From the NCBI GenBank assembly GCA_966186595.1, contig CBIFWO010000011.1, positions 1 through 25,744 on the forward strand: a stretch of 25,744 bases of DNA, in the 5' to 3' direction. The notes under the pieces are model-generated. The model did not search any database. It was not told the origin of the DNA and saw only the letters and a program-made list of their open reading frames with translations. The stretch comes from JALRBM01 sp966186595. GTDB lineage: Bacteria; Patescibacteriota; Saccharimonadia; Saccharimonadales; Saccharimonadaceae. The position numbers were made by a program, and so were the translations under genes. Positions 1-6,943 of the stretch are shown here, piece after piece. Position 1 is the stretch's first letter; each line of letters opens with the position of its first letter.

Positions 1-8
1 GCGCACCA
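1..8 (+). tRNA. 3' end of a tRNA (truncated by window edge)
   Basis: The first eight bases read GCGCACCA, which fits the last acceptor-stem bases, an A discriminator and an encoded CCA. They are followed 15 bases later by a rightward intrinsic terminator, as for the other tRNA genes here, and the complete tRNA-Leu at 4187 ends with the same eight bases. Identity cannot be read because the body of the gene lies outside the window. Confidence 0.45.
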
Positions 9-23
9 TGTGAAATTATGTGA

Positions 24-54
24 GAAATGATCCTTAAGGGTCATTTCTTTTGTT
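24..54 (+). terminator. Rightward intrinsic terminator
   Basis: Arms 24-33 and 38-47 pair over 10 bp around a TTAA loop and are followed by TTTTGTTTAAT. The single imperfect pair is T31/G40, a permitted G-U wobble in plus-strand RNA but an A-C mismatch in minus-strand RNA, so it is built for rightward transcription, probably of the tRNA ending at base 8. It overlaps the last codons and stop of the leftward isochorismatase-like gene. Confidence 0.75.
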
Positions 55-666
55 TAATATATCTATTATTTCGGAAGAATCGACAACAACCCCGTATGTT
101 TTCTCGACCAGGCGAAGCGTTCGCTCTTGTATGTGTGGGTCATGAGAGGTAGTAGCAACAAGGTCTCGAGGCATGACAATCTTGTAGCCAATATCAAAGG
201 CATTTCGTATAGCCGTTTCGACACAGATTTGTGTTGATACGCCTGCGATGATAAGCGTTTTAATGCCTTTTTCTACAAGCTCTTGACCTAAAAGCGGATT
301 AGAAAAGACATTGTATGAATATTTGACGAATACTTGTTCAGACGGAGGAGTGAGGTTATAGAATTTGTAACCGTCCCCTTTTATATCGCATATAATCATT
401 TTACCGTCTAGGTCGTATTGTTCTTTTTGTAAGTCGGTCAACTTTGATCTGTCGTATATTTGCTGAGTATAGAATATAGGAATTTCTACCTGTTCGCAGG
501 TTGCTATAAGATGCTTGGTTTGCTCAATCATCGCATCCATGCCCGAAATGTTTTTGCCTAACGAGGCCATAAGTCCTGTGGGGCTACAAAAATCATTTTG
601 CAAGTCTATAACGATGAGGGCAGTGGTGGCCGGGACAAGTTTTTCTCGTAAGTTCATGCGAGTCAT
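34..666 (-). CDS. Isochorismatase-family cysteine hydrolase
   Basis: A 210-residue protein of the isochorismatase-like hydrolase fold (nicotinamidase, isochorismatase and N-carbamoyl amide hydrolases). The family's catalytic triad is visible: Asp21 in VIDLQNDF, Lys115 in VKYSYNVF and the nucleophile Cys148 in GVSTQICVETAIR. The length is normal for single-domain members. The exact substrate cannot be read from sequence; an amide or ester is likely. The start at 666 is supported by AAAGG five to eight bases upstream, within the last codons of cfa, whose stop lies two bases away, so the two genes are probably co-transcribed and coupled. A second ATG three codons in is possible. No signal peptide, so cytoplasmic. 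Its stop codon sits inside a terminator hairpin that serves the opposite strand. Confidence 0.85.
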   Translation of the reverse strand: MTRMNLREKLVPATTALIVIDLQNDFCSPTGLMASLGKNISGMDAMIEQTKHLIATCEQVEIPIFYTQQIYDRSKLTDLQKEQYDLDGKMIICDIKGDGYKFYNLTPPSEQVFVKYSYNVFSNPLLGQELVEKGIKTLIIAGVSTQICVETAIRNAFDIGYKIVMPRDLVATTSHDPHIQERTLRLVEKTYGVVVDSSEIIDILNKRNDP

Positions 667-668
667 GT

Positions 669-1847
669 CTACCTTTTATACCAATCCTCCCGTGTTAATG
701 GCAAATCATTCACCACGCCTTTGGTGAATACAAAATGCGAAAGATCAATGCTGCCATATTTAAAGCTACCCTCTGAGCACGCCAGCCAGGCATCCCACAT
801 GCGATAGAACTTTTTATCGAATTTTTCCTCAACCCACTTTTGATTTTTGTTAAAACGTTTGCGCCATTCGTGGAGAGTCAGGGCGTAGTGCGGACGCAGA
901 TTCTCGTAATCGATGAGACGAAAGTTGTATTTTGGTAAGAGGGTAGTAATCTCGCGGACAGAGGGTAGGTAGCCGCCCGGAAAGATATATTTATCAATCC
1001 AGGGGTCTACAGGAAGTTCAGTTTGTTGGCTGATGGTGTGTGCCAGACTGATGCCACCCCGTTTTAATAAGGCGTCAACAGCGGCGAAATAGGTGGGAAA
1101 GTTTCCTCTGCCAACATGTTCCATCATGCCTACCGACACGACTCGATCGTAGGCAATGCGCCGTTTTGCCAGGTCCTGATAGTTGAGTAGCTCAAATTTA
1201 ATTTGTTTGTGCACTCCGGCTTTTTTGGCTGCGACATTGGCAAATTTTACTTGCTCTTTGCTGAGGCTGATCCCTACGCCCGTAATGCCATATCTTTTGG
1301 CGGCAGTAATGAGCAACGTCCCCCATCCTGATCCGATGTCGACCATACTTTGGCCTTTTTCCAGGCGTAACTTTTTCAGGATATAGTCAATCTTTTGCTG
1401 CTGAGCTTTTTCCAGGCTATCTTTGGGTGACTTAAAATAGGCACACGAATAGAGCATTTGCTTATCGAGCCAGCGTCGATAAAAATCATTGCCAATATCG
1501 TAATGGTGGGCAATATAACTTTTCTGTCGAGACTTTATATTGCGGTGCAATTTGGGACTGGTCATCATTCGCACCATTGGTTTCATTTTTGAAGGATTTT
1601 CGATAAGGATGCGCACTACATCAGTCAGTGGCCCATCTACATCAACCAAGCCTTCAGCGTAGCTTTCGCCAAATCCAAGCGAGGGACTGCGAAGCATGCG
1701 TCGCACGACTTTCGGACTTTTATAGTGATAGGTGTTGTAGGGTTGGCCGGGACCGTACGTTTTTATCTCACCATCCCAGTAGATAATCTTTACCCCGCCG
1801 TGCTTCAGCGTCTTTAGATAGGTATCAAGTAATTTTTTCTCTAGCAT
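669..1847 (-). CDS. cfa: Cyclopropane-fatty-acyl-phospholipid synthase
   Basis: A 392-residue SAM-dependent methyltransferase that would add a methylene group across the double bond of unsaturated phospholipid acyl chains at the inner membrane face. Hallmarks: HHYDIGNDFYRRWLD around residues 114-128, the SAM-binding glycine motif VDIGSGWGTLL from about residue 169, MMEHVGRGNF, and YIFPGGYLPS in the second half. Length matches bacterial Cfa. The open frame extends to a TTG at 1883, but those bases contain a -10 box (TATACT) ending six bases before the ATG at 1847, so I chose that ATG; the transcript would be leaderless. It precedes the isochorismatase-like gene by two bases. In a reduced genome it suggests remodelling of scavenged lipids (inference). 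A related SAM-dependent fatty-acid modifying enzyme is the main alternative. Confidence 0.9.
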   Translation of the reverse strand: MLEKKLLDTYLKTLKHGGVKIIYWDGEIKTYGPGQPYNTYHYKSPKVVRRMLRSPSLGFGESYAEGLVDVDGPLTDVVRILIENPSKMKPMVRMMTSPKLHRNIKSRQKSYIAHHYDIGNDFYRRWLDKQMLYSCAYFKSPKDSLEKAQQQKIDYILKKLRLEKGQSMVDIGSGWGTLLITAAKRYGITGVGISLSKEQVKFANVAAKKAGVHKQIKFELLNYQDLAKRRIAYDRVVSVGMMEHVGRGNFPTYFAAVDALLKRGGISLAHTISQQTELPVDPWIDKYIFPGGYLPSVREITTLLPKYNFRLIDYENLRPHYALTLHEWRKRFNKNQKWVEEKFDKKFYRMWDAWLACSEGSFKYGSIDLSHFVFTKGVVNDLPLTREDWYKR

Positions 1848-1853
1848 ATTGGA

Positions 1854-1859
1854 AGTATA
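1854..1859 (-). promoter_or_regulatory. -10 box of cfa, leaderless geometry
   Basis: TATACT on the minus strand, then six bases (TCCAAT), then the ATG. Transcription starting about seven bases after the box would begin at or next to the start codon. No Shine-Dalgarno sequence fits in the gap. Confidence 0.6.
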
Positions 1860-1912
1860 ATATATATTTTTCCTACCAAGCAAAGAGAGATTTCTGCAGC
1901 TCCTTTGTTCAA

Positions 1913-2734
1913 TTAGTGTAATTGGTTGAAGGCCGCTCTTAATAACCTTAATCCATGTCGTGTCGCAAGAGGCGAGTGCGGAATGCCTGGAATTTGTTGT
2001 ACTACCATGTTGATTCTATGTCGCTCTAGTGTTTGAGCGATCTCTTCCGGCGGAAAGAGCTTATCGTTTGCTCCGCAAATAATAGTAATGTGCCTCTCTT
2101 TTGCATCATGCAATGTTTTTAGTTCGACGGATATGTCTTGTCGGAGGCCGGTTGTGTAGTGAGTGCGGAACATTGGGTCACGCAGGTCAAGATATTTAGA
2201 GAGCTGCCGGGCATTACTGTAGAACATCCGATCAAGTAATTGTTGCCACTGATATTTTGCGTTGTGGGCAGTTCGATTAAGGAATAGCGAGAAGGGATCG
2301 GGTGTGCTACTAAAGGTCGAGTAATTAAGACCTAGGGGCTGTATGAGGGCGAGATCTCCAAGATGATCTTTAAACTCGTCAACGGTAAAAAGCTTCATTA
2401 CACTAGGAGCTGCCTGGGATTCGACAAGGATATTCACTTCTCGCAGTTTGTAGTGAGAAATTATTGATCGGAAAGCTTCCTGGGTATATTTAATGGCAAA
2501 TATGGAAATATCTTCATCATCAACAAGCCAATGAGGCAAACCCTGAACAACGATCGTAGAAGGGGGACAATGTCTCGCTACCCGTTCGGCGAGTTTCCCT
2601 GCTTGGGCTGCTCCTAGAAAGAGAACAGCTGTAGGACGGTCGGATCCTGTTTTCCATACCTCAAAGTTGATAGGCTTACCTTTGTATTGAAATGAAAGTG
2701 TGGTCCATGTTACGGGTGGCGTCTCTTTGTTCAT
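1913..2734 (-). CDS. Alpha/beta hydrolase family protein
   Basis: A 273-residue protein with alpha/beta-hydrolase layout: an early strand-loop (AVLFLGAAQAGK, residues 36-47), a probable nucleophile Ser106 in NILVESQAAPSV, an acid Asp224 in IICGANDKLFPPE, and His253 in IPGIPHSPLATR. The usual G-x-S-x-G elbow is replaced by E-S-Q-A-A, so activity should be treated as likely, not certain. No signal peptide. The frame stays open another 59 codons upstream, but that stretch contains the -10 box (TATAAT, seven bases before the ATG) and runs into GC-rich sequence of a different gene, so ATG 2734 is preferred. It lies 65 bases upstream of cfa on the same strand. Substrate unknown. Confidence 0.75.
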   Translation of the reverse strand: MNKETPPVTWTTLSFQYKGKPINFEVWKTGSDRPTAVLFLGAAQAGKLAERVARHCPPSTIVVQGLPHWLVDDEDISIFAIKYTQEAFRSIISHYKLREVNILVESQAAPSVMKLFTVDEFKDHLGDLALIQPLGLNYSTFSSTPDPFSLFLNRTAHNAKYQWQQLLDRMFYSNARQLSKYLDLRDPMFRTHYTTGLRQDISVELKTLHDAKERHITIICGANDKLFPPEEIAQTLERHRINMVVQQIPGIPHSPLATRHGLRLLRAAFNQLH

Positions 2735-2741
2735 TATGCGT

Positions 2742-2747
2742 ATTATA
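2742..2747 (-). promoter_or_regulatory. -10 box of the alpha/beta hydrolase gene, leaderless geometry
   Basis: Perfect TATAAT on the minus strand, seven bases before the ATG at 2734, with no Shine-Dalgarno. A six-base inverted repeat CACTAG/CTAGTG (2753-2758 and 2778-2783) straddles the -35 position and could be an operator, though this is weak. Confidence 0.6.
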
Positions 2748-2806
2748 CTCGTCACTAGTATCCTTTGCCCACCTGTTCTAGTGTACCTTCGGAGCTGTGT
2801 TGGAGA

Positions 2807-2836
2807 GATGGGGCGGCCAGGTGCGACCACCCCATC
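2807..2836 (-). terminator. Hairpin terminator of the MetE-like gene
   Basis: Arms 2807-2816 and 2827-2836 form a 10-bp stem (GATGGGG/CCCCATC core) with one pair that is G-U in minus-strand RNA and C-A in plus-strand RNA, pointing to leftward transcripts. It starts six bases after the stop at 2842. No T-tract follows, as in many GC-rich bacterial terminators. Confidence 0.55.
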
Positions 2837-2841
2837 GCTCG

Positions 2842-3984
2842 CTATGCGTAGGCGACGTGTCGCATCAGGTGGTGAGCCTTCAGCATGTCTTCCAGCGAAC
2901 TGCTGCCCCACCCGCAGGTACCCGCGAGGTACACCCCTTGCTGGGCCCGCCGCCTCATCTCAAGTGCCTCGTCCAGGGTGTGGATGAGGCGAGCTTGCTG
3001 AGTGGGTGTGAGCAGAGGGCTGATCGCGCCCGCGTAGATCTCCGTCTCCTGCGGCAGGTACAACTTCCCGAGGGGTGTGTAGTACCTGGGGTCGAAGATC
3101 GGGTAGTTCGCCCCAAAGATGAAGGGGTACTGCACCATTTCTGGCACGAACCCTTCTTCTTCCAGACCGTGGAGCATGAAGTTGCTCATCTTCACGGTTT
3201 CTCCTAGGTGGTACATGAGCCTCGGTGCACCCAGAAGCCGCAGCAGGCCATGATCGCCAAGCGCCTTGCCGCCGAGCCGTCCGTAGCAGAAGTGGAATCC
3301 CCACCCCGCTCCCGAAGGAATAGCGGCGATGAGCAGCTTGAACGCCTTTAGGTACCACTGCATGAGCTTGGGCCTGTTGCGGGTGGTGTTGGCGAGGATG
3401 GTGAGGGTGGGGGTTTCGAGCAGGAAGAACACCTTCCCGCCAGTGAGCTCCCAGATCCGTCCCATCTCACGCCTGGCTACCTCGATGAACGGCTCTAGCT
3501 GCCGACGAGCCCCCTTTCGGAGTGCAAAGATCAGTAGGTCAATGACGTTGATACCGACCTGGAGCCGTTCGCCCGGCGCCATTTCCTTGACGATGGGCCA
3601 GGCCTGCTCGGCGCGGTCCGCGTACAGCAGATTGATCTCGTCAGGATCGACCGTCTGACGCGGTTTTGCCACGTAGGCGGGAATACCGAAGTAGCTCAGC
3701 GTTTCTCCGAAATTCCCCTGCCTGAGGGTGAAGAAAGCGGAGATACCCCTGAACTGCTTCAGCTGCTCATCGACCCAGTTTGGATCGGTGACCTCTCCAT
3801 TCGTGACCGCGAGCAGGCGGACCGGTCCCGTCTGCTCCTCCTTGTCCCGGGGTGCATTCATGAGGTTGACCTGGTACTGCACGGCCATCCTGCGGGCAGC
3901 TTCCACGCTCTCGGCGTTTTTTGCCACCTCTTTGGAGGTACTGCCGATTTCTACTACCTTGCGGGATTGTGCGTATGGCAACAT
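2842..3984 (-). CDS. MetE/UROD-like barrel protein (putative zinc-dependent methyltransferase)
   Basis: A 380-residue protein resembling the C-terminal barrel of cobalamin-independent methionine synthase and the shorter MetE-like proteins common in Actinobacteria. The signature is GFHFCYGRLGG with His231 and Cys233 in the H-x-C position of the MetE zinc site, and Cys357 in TCGWGSSS near the C-terminus, matching the third MetE cysteine ligand region. It is much shorter than full MetE (about 750 residues), so methionine synthesis is not assured; methyl transfer to a thiol is the inference. Start chosen at ATG 3984 with GGAGGG six bases upstream. Third codon positions are strongly G/C-rich, unlike neighbours, and it stands alone on the minus strand between hairpins: likely horizontal acquisition. 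It may also be an uncharacterised paralogue with another role. Confidence 0.6.
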   Translation of the reverse strand: MLPYAQSRKVVEIGSTSKEVAKNAESVEAARRMAVQYQVNLMNAPRDKEEQTGPVRLLAVTNGEVTDPNWVDEQLKQFRGISAFFTLRQGNFGETLSYFGIPAYVAKPRQTVDPDEINLLYADRAEQAWPIVKEMAPGERLQVGINVIDLLIFALRKGARRQLEPFIEVARREMGRIWELTGGKVFFLLETPTLTILANTTRNRPKLMQWYLKAFKLLIAAIPSGAGWGFHFCYGRLGGKALGDHGLLRLLGAPRLMYHLGETVKMSNFMLHGLEEEGFVPEMVQYPFIFGANYPIFDPRYYTPLGKLYLPQETEIYAGAISPLLTPTQQARLIHTLDEALEMRRRAQQGVYLAGTCGWGSSSLEDMLKAHHLMRHVAYA

Positions 3985-4007
3985 TGCTACCCTCCGTAAA
4001 GCGAGCT

Positions 4008-4021
4008 GCCTCTTGTGAGGC
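4008..4021 (-). promoter_or_regulatory. Leader hairpin upstream of the MetE-like gene, with AT-rich promoter region beyond
   Basis: GCCTC-TTGT-GAGGC, a perfect 5-bp stem with a tetraloop, lies 24 bases before the ATG. Just upstream on the minus strand (about 4025-4060) are TTGCAA and, 16 bases on, GATAAA within an AT-rich stretch, a plausible but weak promoter that would face away from the tRNA-Cys promoter. Confidence 0.35.
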
Positions 4022-4082
4022 CGTCATGTTTTTATCATATAGTACTGCTGATTTGCAACTATCAGAAGAGTCGGGAATTTGC

Positions 4083-4088
4083 TATAAT
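4083..4088 (+). promoter_or_regulatory. -10 box of the tRNA-Cys/tRNA-Leu unit
   Basis: Perfect TATAAT ending nine bases before the first base of tRNA-Cys. No convincing -35 hexamer is seen at the expected distance. Confidence 0.65.
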
Positions 4089-4097
4089 AACGCCGAT

Positions 4098-4171
4098 GGC
4101 GCGTTGGCGGAGCGGTTACGCGGAGGTCTGCAAAACCTTTTAGACGAGTTCGACTCTCGTACGTGCCTCCA
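4098..4171 (+). tRNA. tRNA-Cys (anticodon GCA)
   Basis: A full cloverleaf is visible. The acceptor stem GGCGCGT pairs with ACGTGCC with one G-U. The anticodon stem GAGGT/ACCTT carries the loop CTGCAAA with GCA at the centre. The T-arm ACGAG-TTCGACT-CTCGT is perfect. The discriminator is T, as expected for tRNA-Cys, and CCA is encoded. The D-stem is short (GCG/CGC). It is followed 15 bases later by tRNA-Leu. Confidence 0.95.
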
Positions 4172-4186
4172 TAATAGGTAAAATTT

Positions 4187-4274
4187 GCGCGAGTGGTGGA
4201 ATTGGTAGACACGAGGGACTTAAAATCCCTTGACCTTAACAGTCGTGCGGGTTCAAGTCCCGCCTTGCGCACCA
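4187..4274 (+). tRNA. tRNA-Leu (anticodon TAA)
   Basis: An 88-base class II tRNA. The acceptor GCGCGAG pairs with CTTGCGC with G-U. The anticodon stem AGGGA/TCCCT encloses CTTAAAA with TAA at the centre. A long variable arm follows, then a perfect T-arm (GCGGG/CCCGC), discriminator A and encoded CCA. Co-transcribed with tRNA-Cys. Confidence 0.95.
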
Positions 4275-4291
4275 GAATTTATATTTTAGAT

Positions 4292-4317
4292 AAGCGTCCT
4301 CATTATGAGACGTTTTT
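4292..4317 (+). terminator. Intrinsic terminator of the tRNA pair
   Basis: AAGCGT and CTCA pair with TGAG and ACGTTT around a TTA loop with one bulged C, and a run of five T follows with further T-rich sequence. Confidence 0.8.
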
Positions 4318-4361
4318 CTATTTTTTGTGACTGATATCTCGAGTTTTTACCACTGAAATGG

Positions 4362-4367
4362 TATAAT
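4362..4367 (+). promoter_or_regulatory. Extended -10 promoter of lemA
   Basis: TGGTATAAT is a perfect extended -10. It predicts a leader of roughly 37-40 bases containing AAGGGG about ten bases before the ATG, so unlike many native first genes in this window lemA has a leader and a Shine-Dalgarno. Confidence 0.75.
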
Positions 4368-4410
4368 GAGGGGGTAATTTACTAGAACTACATTAAGGGG
4401 ACTATCAGAA

Positions 4411-4968
4411 ATGACAGCATTTTGGATTATCTTGGGAATTGTCGTCGTATTGGGACTTTTTCTCTGGATTACCTACAACGGACTTGTAAAGCTAAAACTC
4501 CGTGTTGACGAAGCCTGGAGTGACATCACTATTCAGCTTAAACGACGCCTGGACCTTATCCCAAACCTCGTTAATAGTGTTAAGGGCTACGCTGCCCACG
4601 AATCGGGTGTCTTTGAAAAGGTTACTGAGGCTCGTGCGAATGCTCTCAATGCTAAAGGCGTCAAGGAAACTGCGGCCGCTGAGAACCAATTTGAGGATGC
4701 GCTTAAAAGTCTCTTCGCTGTTGCGGAAAACTACCCGCAACTTCGTGCGAATGAAAACTTCCTTCAACTTCAGCAAGAGCTGGTTGATACCGAGGACAAG
4801 ATCCAGGCTGCTCGCCGCTTTTACAATGGTGGGGTGCGCGACCTCAACACCAAGATTCAGATTTTCCCAAACAATATTTTTGCCGGGATGCTTGGCTTCA
4901 AACAGCGAGAGTTTTTCGAAGTCGAGGATATGGCGACTGCCCAGAAGCCGGTTGAAGTTAAGTTCTAG
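4411..4968 (+). CDS. lemA: LemA family membrane-anchored protein
   Basis: A 185-residue protein with one N-terminal membrane helix (about residues 4-24, FWIILGIVVVLGLFLWI) and a helical-bundle body. Family marks are NGLVKLKLRVDEAWSDI, QLKRRLDLIPNLV, and the conserved C-terminal RRFYNGGVRDLNTKIQIFPNNIFAG followed by FFEVED, here split over residues about 136-173. The length is typical. LemA proteins sit in the membrane with most of the chain on one side; the molecular role is not established, although pairing with HtpX and other membrane quality-control proteins is common. Here htpX follows eight bases after the stop. Start ATG 4411 is preceded by AAGGGG and an extended -10 promoter. Confidence 0.93.
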   Translation: MTAFWIILGIVVVLGLFLWITYNGLVKLKLRVDEAWSDITIQLKRRLDLIPNLVNSVKGYAAHESGVFEKVTEARANALNAKGVKETAAAENQFEDALKSLFAVAENYPQLRANENFLQLQQELVDTEDKIQAARRFYNGGVRDLNTKIQIFPNNIFAGMLGFKQREFFEVEDMATAQKPVEVKF

Positions 4969-4976
4969 GTTTCTTT

Positions 4977-5861
4977 ATGTACAAAGCCATTGCTGCTAAC
5001 AAGCGAAACACGGTCATTATTATGGCCGTGTTCATTGGGCTCGTCGGAGCCGTTGGGTGGGCGATTAGTTATGTCTATGGAGGGGGCAATAGCCCCATCG
5101 CATTATGGATAACTGGTGGTGCGCTGATCTATGCCTTGATTCAGTATTTCCTCGCGGCAAAACTGGCCGTAGCGATGACTGGTGCGCAGGAAATTGAAAA
5201 ACGAGACAATCCCCGGCTATTTCGCATCGTGGAAAACCTGGCAATCACCGAGGGAATGCCAACGCCGAAAGTTTACCTTATTGATGATCCTGCGCCCAAT
5301 GCTTTTGCGACCGGTCGCGACCCGAAACATGCGGTGGTGGCGGCAACTACAGGTATTTTGCAGGTCATGGATGATCGAGAGCTTGAAGCGGTGATGGCCC
5401 ATGAAATGAGCCATGTTAAAAATTACGATATTCGAGTGAGCATGATCGCTTTTGGTTTGGTGAGTGCTATTGGCGTACTTTCCGACTTGGCGTTTCACAT
5501 GTTCTTCTTTGGCGGTGATCGGCGCGAGAGTAACGTGAATCCTGTAGTATTGGTAGTTGGCATCATTCTGATTATCTTGGCGCCGATTATCGCGATGCTT
5601 ATCCAGATGGCGATTAGTCGTCAGCGCGAATACCTAGCGGATGCGTCCGGGGCGATGACTACGCGTGACCCCGAGGGCTTGGCGAGTGCGCTCGAGAAAT
5701 TGCAGCATCACTCTCAGCCCCTCCGGCACCAGCACACCGCAACAGCACACCTGTTCTTTAGCAATCCATTAAAGCCGAGTGCGTTTAGCAAACTTTTCAG
5801 TACTCACCCACCGCTTGAGGATCGTATTGCTCGTCTTCGAAATAATGCAGGTAAGTTTTAA
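4977..5861 (+). CDS. htpX: HtpX family zinc metalloprotease
   Basis: A 294-residue integral membrane protease (peptidase family M48) that cleaves misfolded membrane proteins. The zinc site is complete: HEMSH at residues 142-146 and the third ligand Glu218 in REYLADASGA. There are two N-terminal membrane helices (about 13-32 and 42-64) and two more around the active site (about 155-178 and 188-212), with the active site facing the cytoplasm. C-terminal FSTHPPLEDRI is also typical. It starts eight bases after lemA with only TAGG as a weak Shine-Dalgarno, so it probably depends on read-through from the lemA promoter. The lemA-htpX pair is a common bacterial arrangement and supports a joint envelope-stress role. 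Confidence 0.95.
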   Translation: MYKAIAANKRNTVIIMAVFIGLVGAVGWAISYVYGGGNSPIALWITGGALIYALIQYFLAAKLAVAMTGAQEIEKRDNPRLFRIVENLAITEGMPTPKVYLIDDPAPNAFATGRDPKHAVVAATTGILQVMDDRELEAVMAHEMSHVKNYDIRVSMIAFGLVSAIGVLSDLAFHMFFFGGDRRESNVNPVVLVVGIILIILAPIIAMLIQMAISRQREYLADASGAMTTRDPEGLASALEKLQHHSQPLRHQHTATAHLFFSNPLKPSAFSKLFSTHPPLEDRIARLRNNAGKF

Positions 5862-5869
5862 TCACTGAC

Positions 5870-6943
5870 ATGGCAACAAAAACAAAGAAGAAAAATACAA
5901 AGGTGACTGGAGCGGGCCCCCGTCGCAAATGGCCAGCAAGTTGGTGGATGGTGGTGAAGAATCGCAGTCAGTCTCTCTTGATGCGCCGTCCGCATCGTAG
6001 CTTTCGGATGACCCGAAGACTTGACTACAAGAGACCATTGCAATTGCCTGGTTACTGGTCCTTCACTAATGAAGTGCGCAGAACACTCCTGGAGCGCAAA
6101 AAGCTCTTCCTAAGTTTGGTTGCTTTTTACGCAGTGCTTTCGATCCTTCTTGTTGGACTTGCTTCGCAGGCGAACTATGTGCAGCTAAGTAATACGATCC
6201 GCGATATCGGTGATGAGCTGGTGAGTGGCGATTTTAGTAACCTGGAAAGTGCAGGCCTCGTGCTTGCAAGTATTGCGACAGGTACACTTACGACTAATCT
6301 GACTGAGGCGCAGGGAATTTACATGACACTGCTGGGAGTGATGGTTTGGCTAACGGCGGTTTGGCTACTGAGGGCAACATTGGCTGGGCAGCGTCCGCGT
6401 CTTCGCGATGGGCTGTATAACGCGGGAGCGCCACTTCTTTCTACGTTTTTTGTTGCAATCGTTTTGCTACTACAGCTTTTGCCGGTCGTGCTTGCGATTA
6501 TCGCGTATGGCGCGGCATCGTCTACGGGTTTTTTAAAGGAGGGCGCTGAGGCGATGATCTTTTGGGCAGCGGCCGGGATGCTCGGACTACTATCGCTTTA
6601 TTGGATTTCAAGTACACTTTTCGCCTTGGTAGTGGTGACGCTCCCTGGGATGTATCCATGGCGAGCGATCATAACGGCAGGTGATCTCGTGGTGGGAAGG
6701 CGTATTCGTTTACTTCTCCGCATCGTATGGCTACTGGCGATGATTGCAATTATTTGGGTGGCCATTATGGTTCCACTCATTCTTTTGGATACGTGGATAA
6801 AAGGAATGCTGCCGGCTATTGAATGGCTGCCGGTCGTTCCTGTTGCTCTTCTGGCAATGGCATCTGTCACGATCGTATGGTCCTCTAGCTATCTGTATTT
6901 ACTTTATCGAAAGGTAGTCGACGATGATGCAAGTCCCGCCTAA
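5870..6943 (+). CDS. Six-helix membrane protein of unknown function
   Basis: A 357-residue protein I do not recognise. The first 70 residues are basic and soluble (MATKTKKKN at the start, many Arg/Lys), followed by about six hydrophobic helices near residues 78-100, 148-168, 186-214, 229-262, 280-306 and 318-346, and a short charged tail. The general layout resembles glycerophosphoryl-diester-phosphodiesterase-type or YciC-like membrane domains found in CPR genomes, but no motif proves this. It begins eight bases after htpX with no clear Shine-Dalgarno and overlaps the start of ligA by 20 bases, so it is probably translated as part of the lemA operon. Confidence 0.8.
   Translation: MATKTKKKNTKVTGAGPRRKWPASWWMVVKNRSQSLLMRRPHRSFRMTRRLDYKRPLQLPGYWSFTNEVRRTLLERKKLFLSLVAFYAVLSILLVGLASQANYVQLSNTIRDIGDELVSGDFSNLESAGLVLASIATGTLTTNLTEAQGIYMTLLGVMVWLTAVWLLRATLAGQRPRLRDGLYNAGAPLLSTFFVAIVLLLQLLPVVLAIIAYGAASSTGFLKEGAEAMIFWAAAGMLGLLSLYWISSTLFALVVVTLPGMYPWRAIITAGDLVVGRRIRLLLRIVWLLAMIAIIWVAIMVPLILLDTWIKGMLPAIEWLPVVPVALLAMASVTIVWSSSYLYLLYRKVVDDDASPA

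Noticed and set aside
2735..2911. N-terminal extension of the alpha/beta hydrolase frame
   Set aside because: It contains the -10 box and runs through the MetE-like gene's terminator and 3' end; its composition differs from the gene.
2797..3207. Long plus-strand frame opposite the MetE-like gene
   Set aside because: A shadow caused by high GC; the minus frame has the family motifs and the Shine-Dalgarno.
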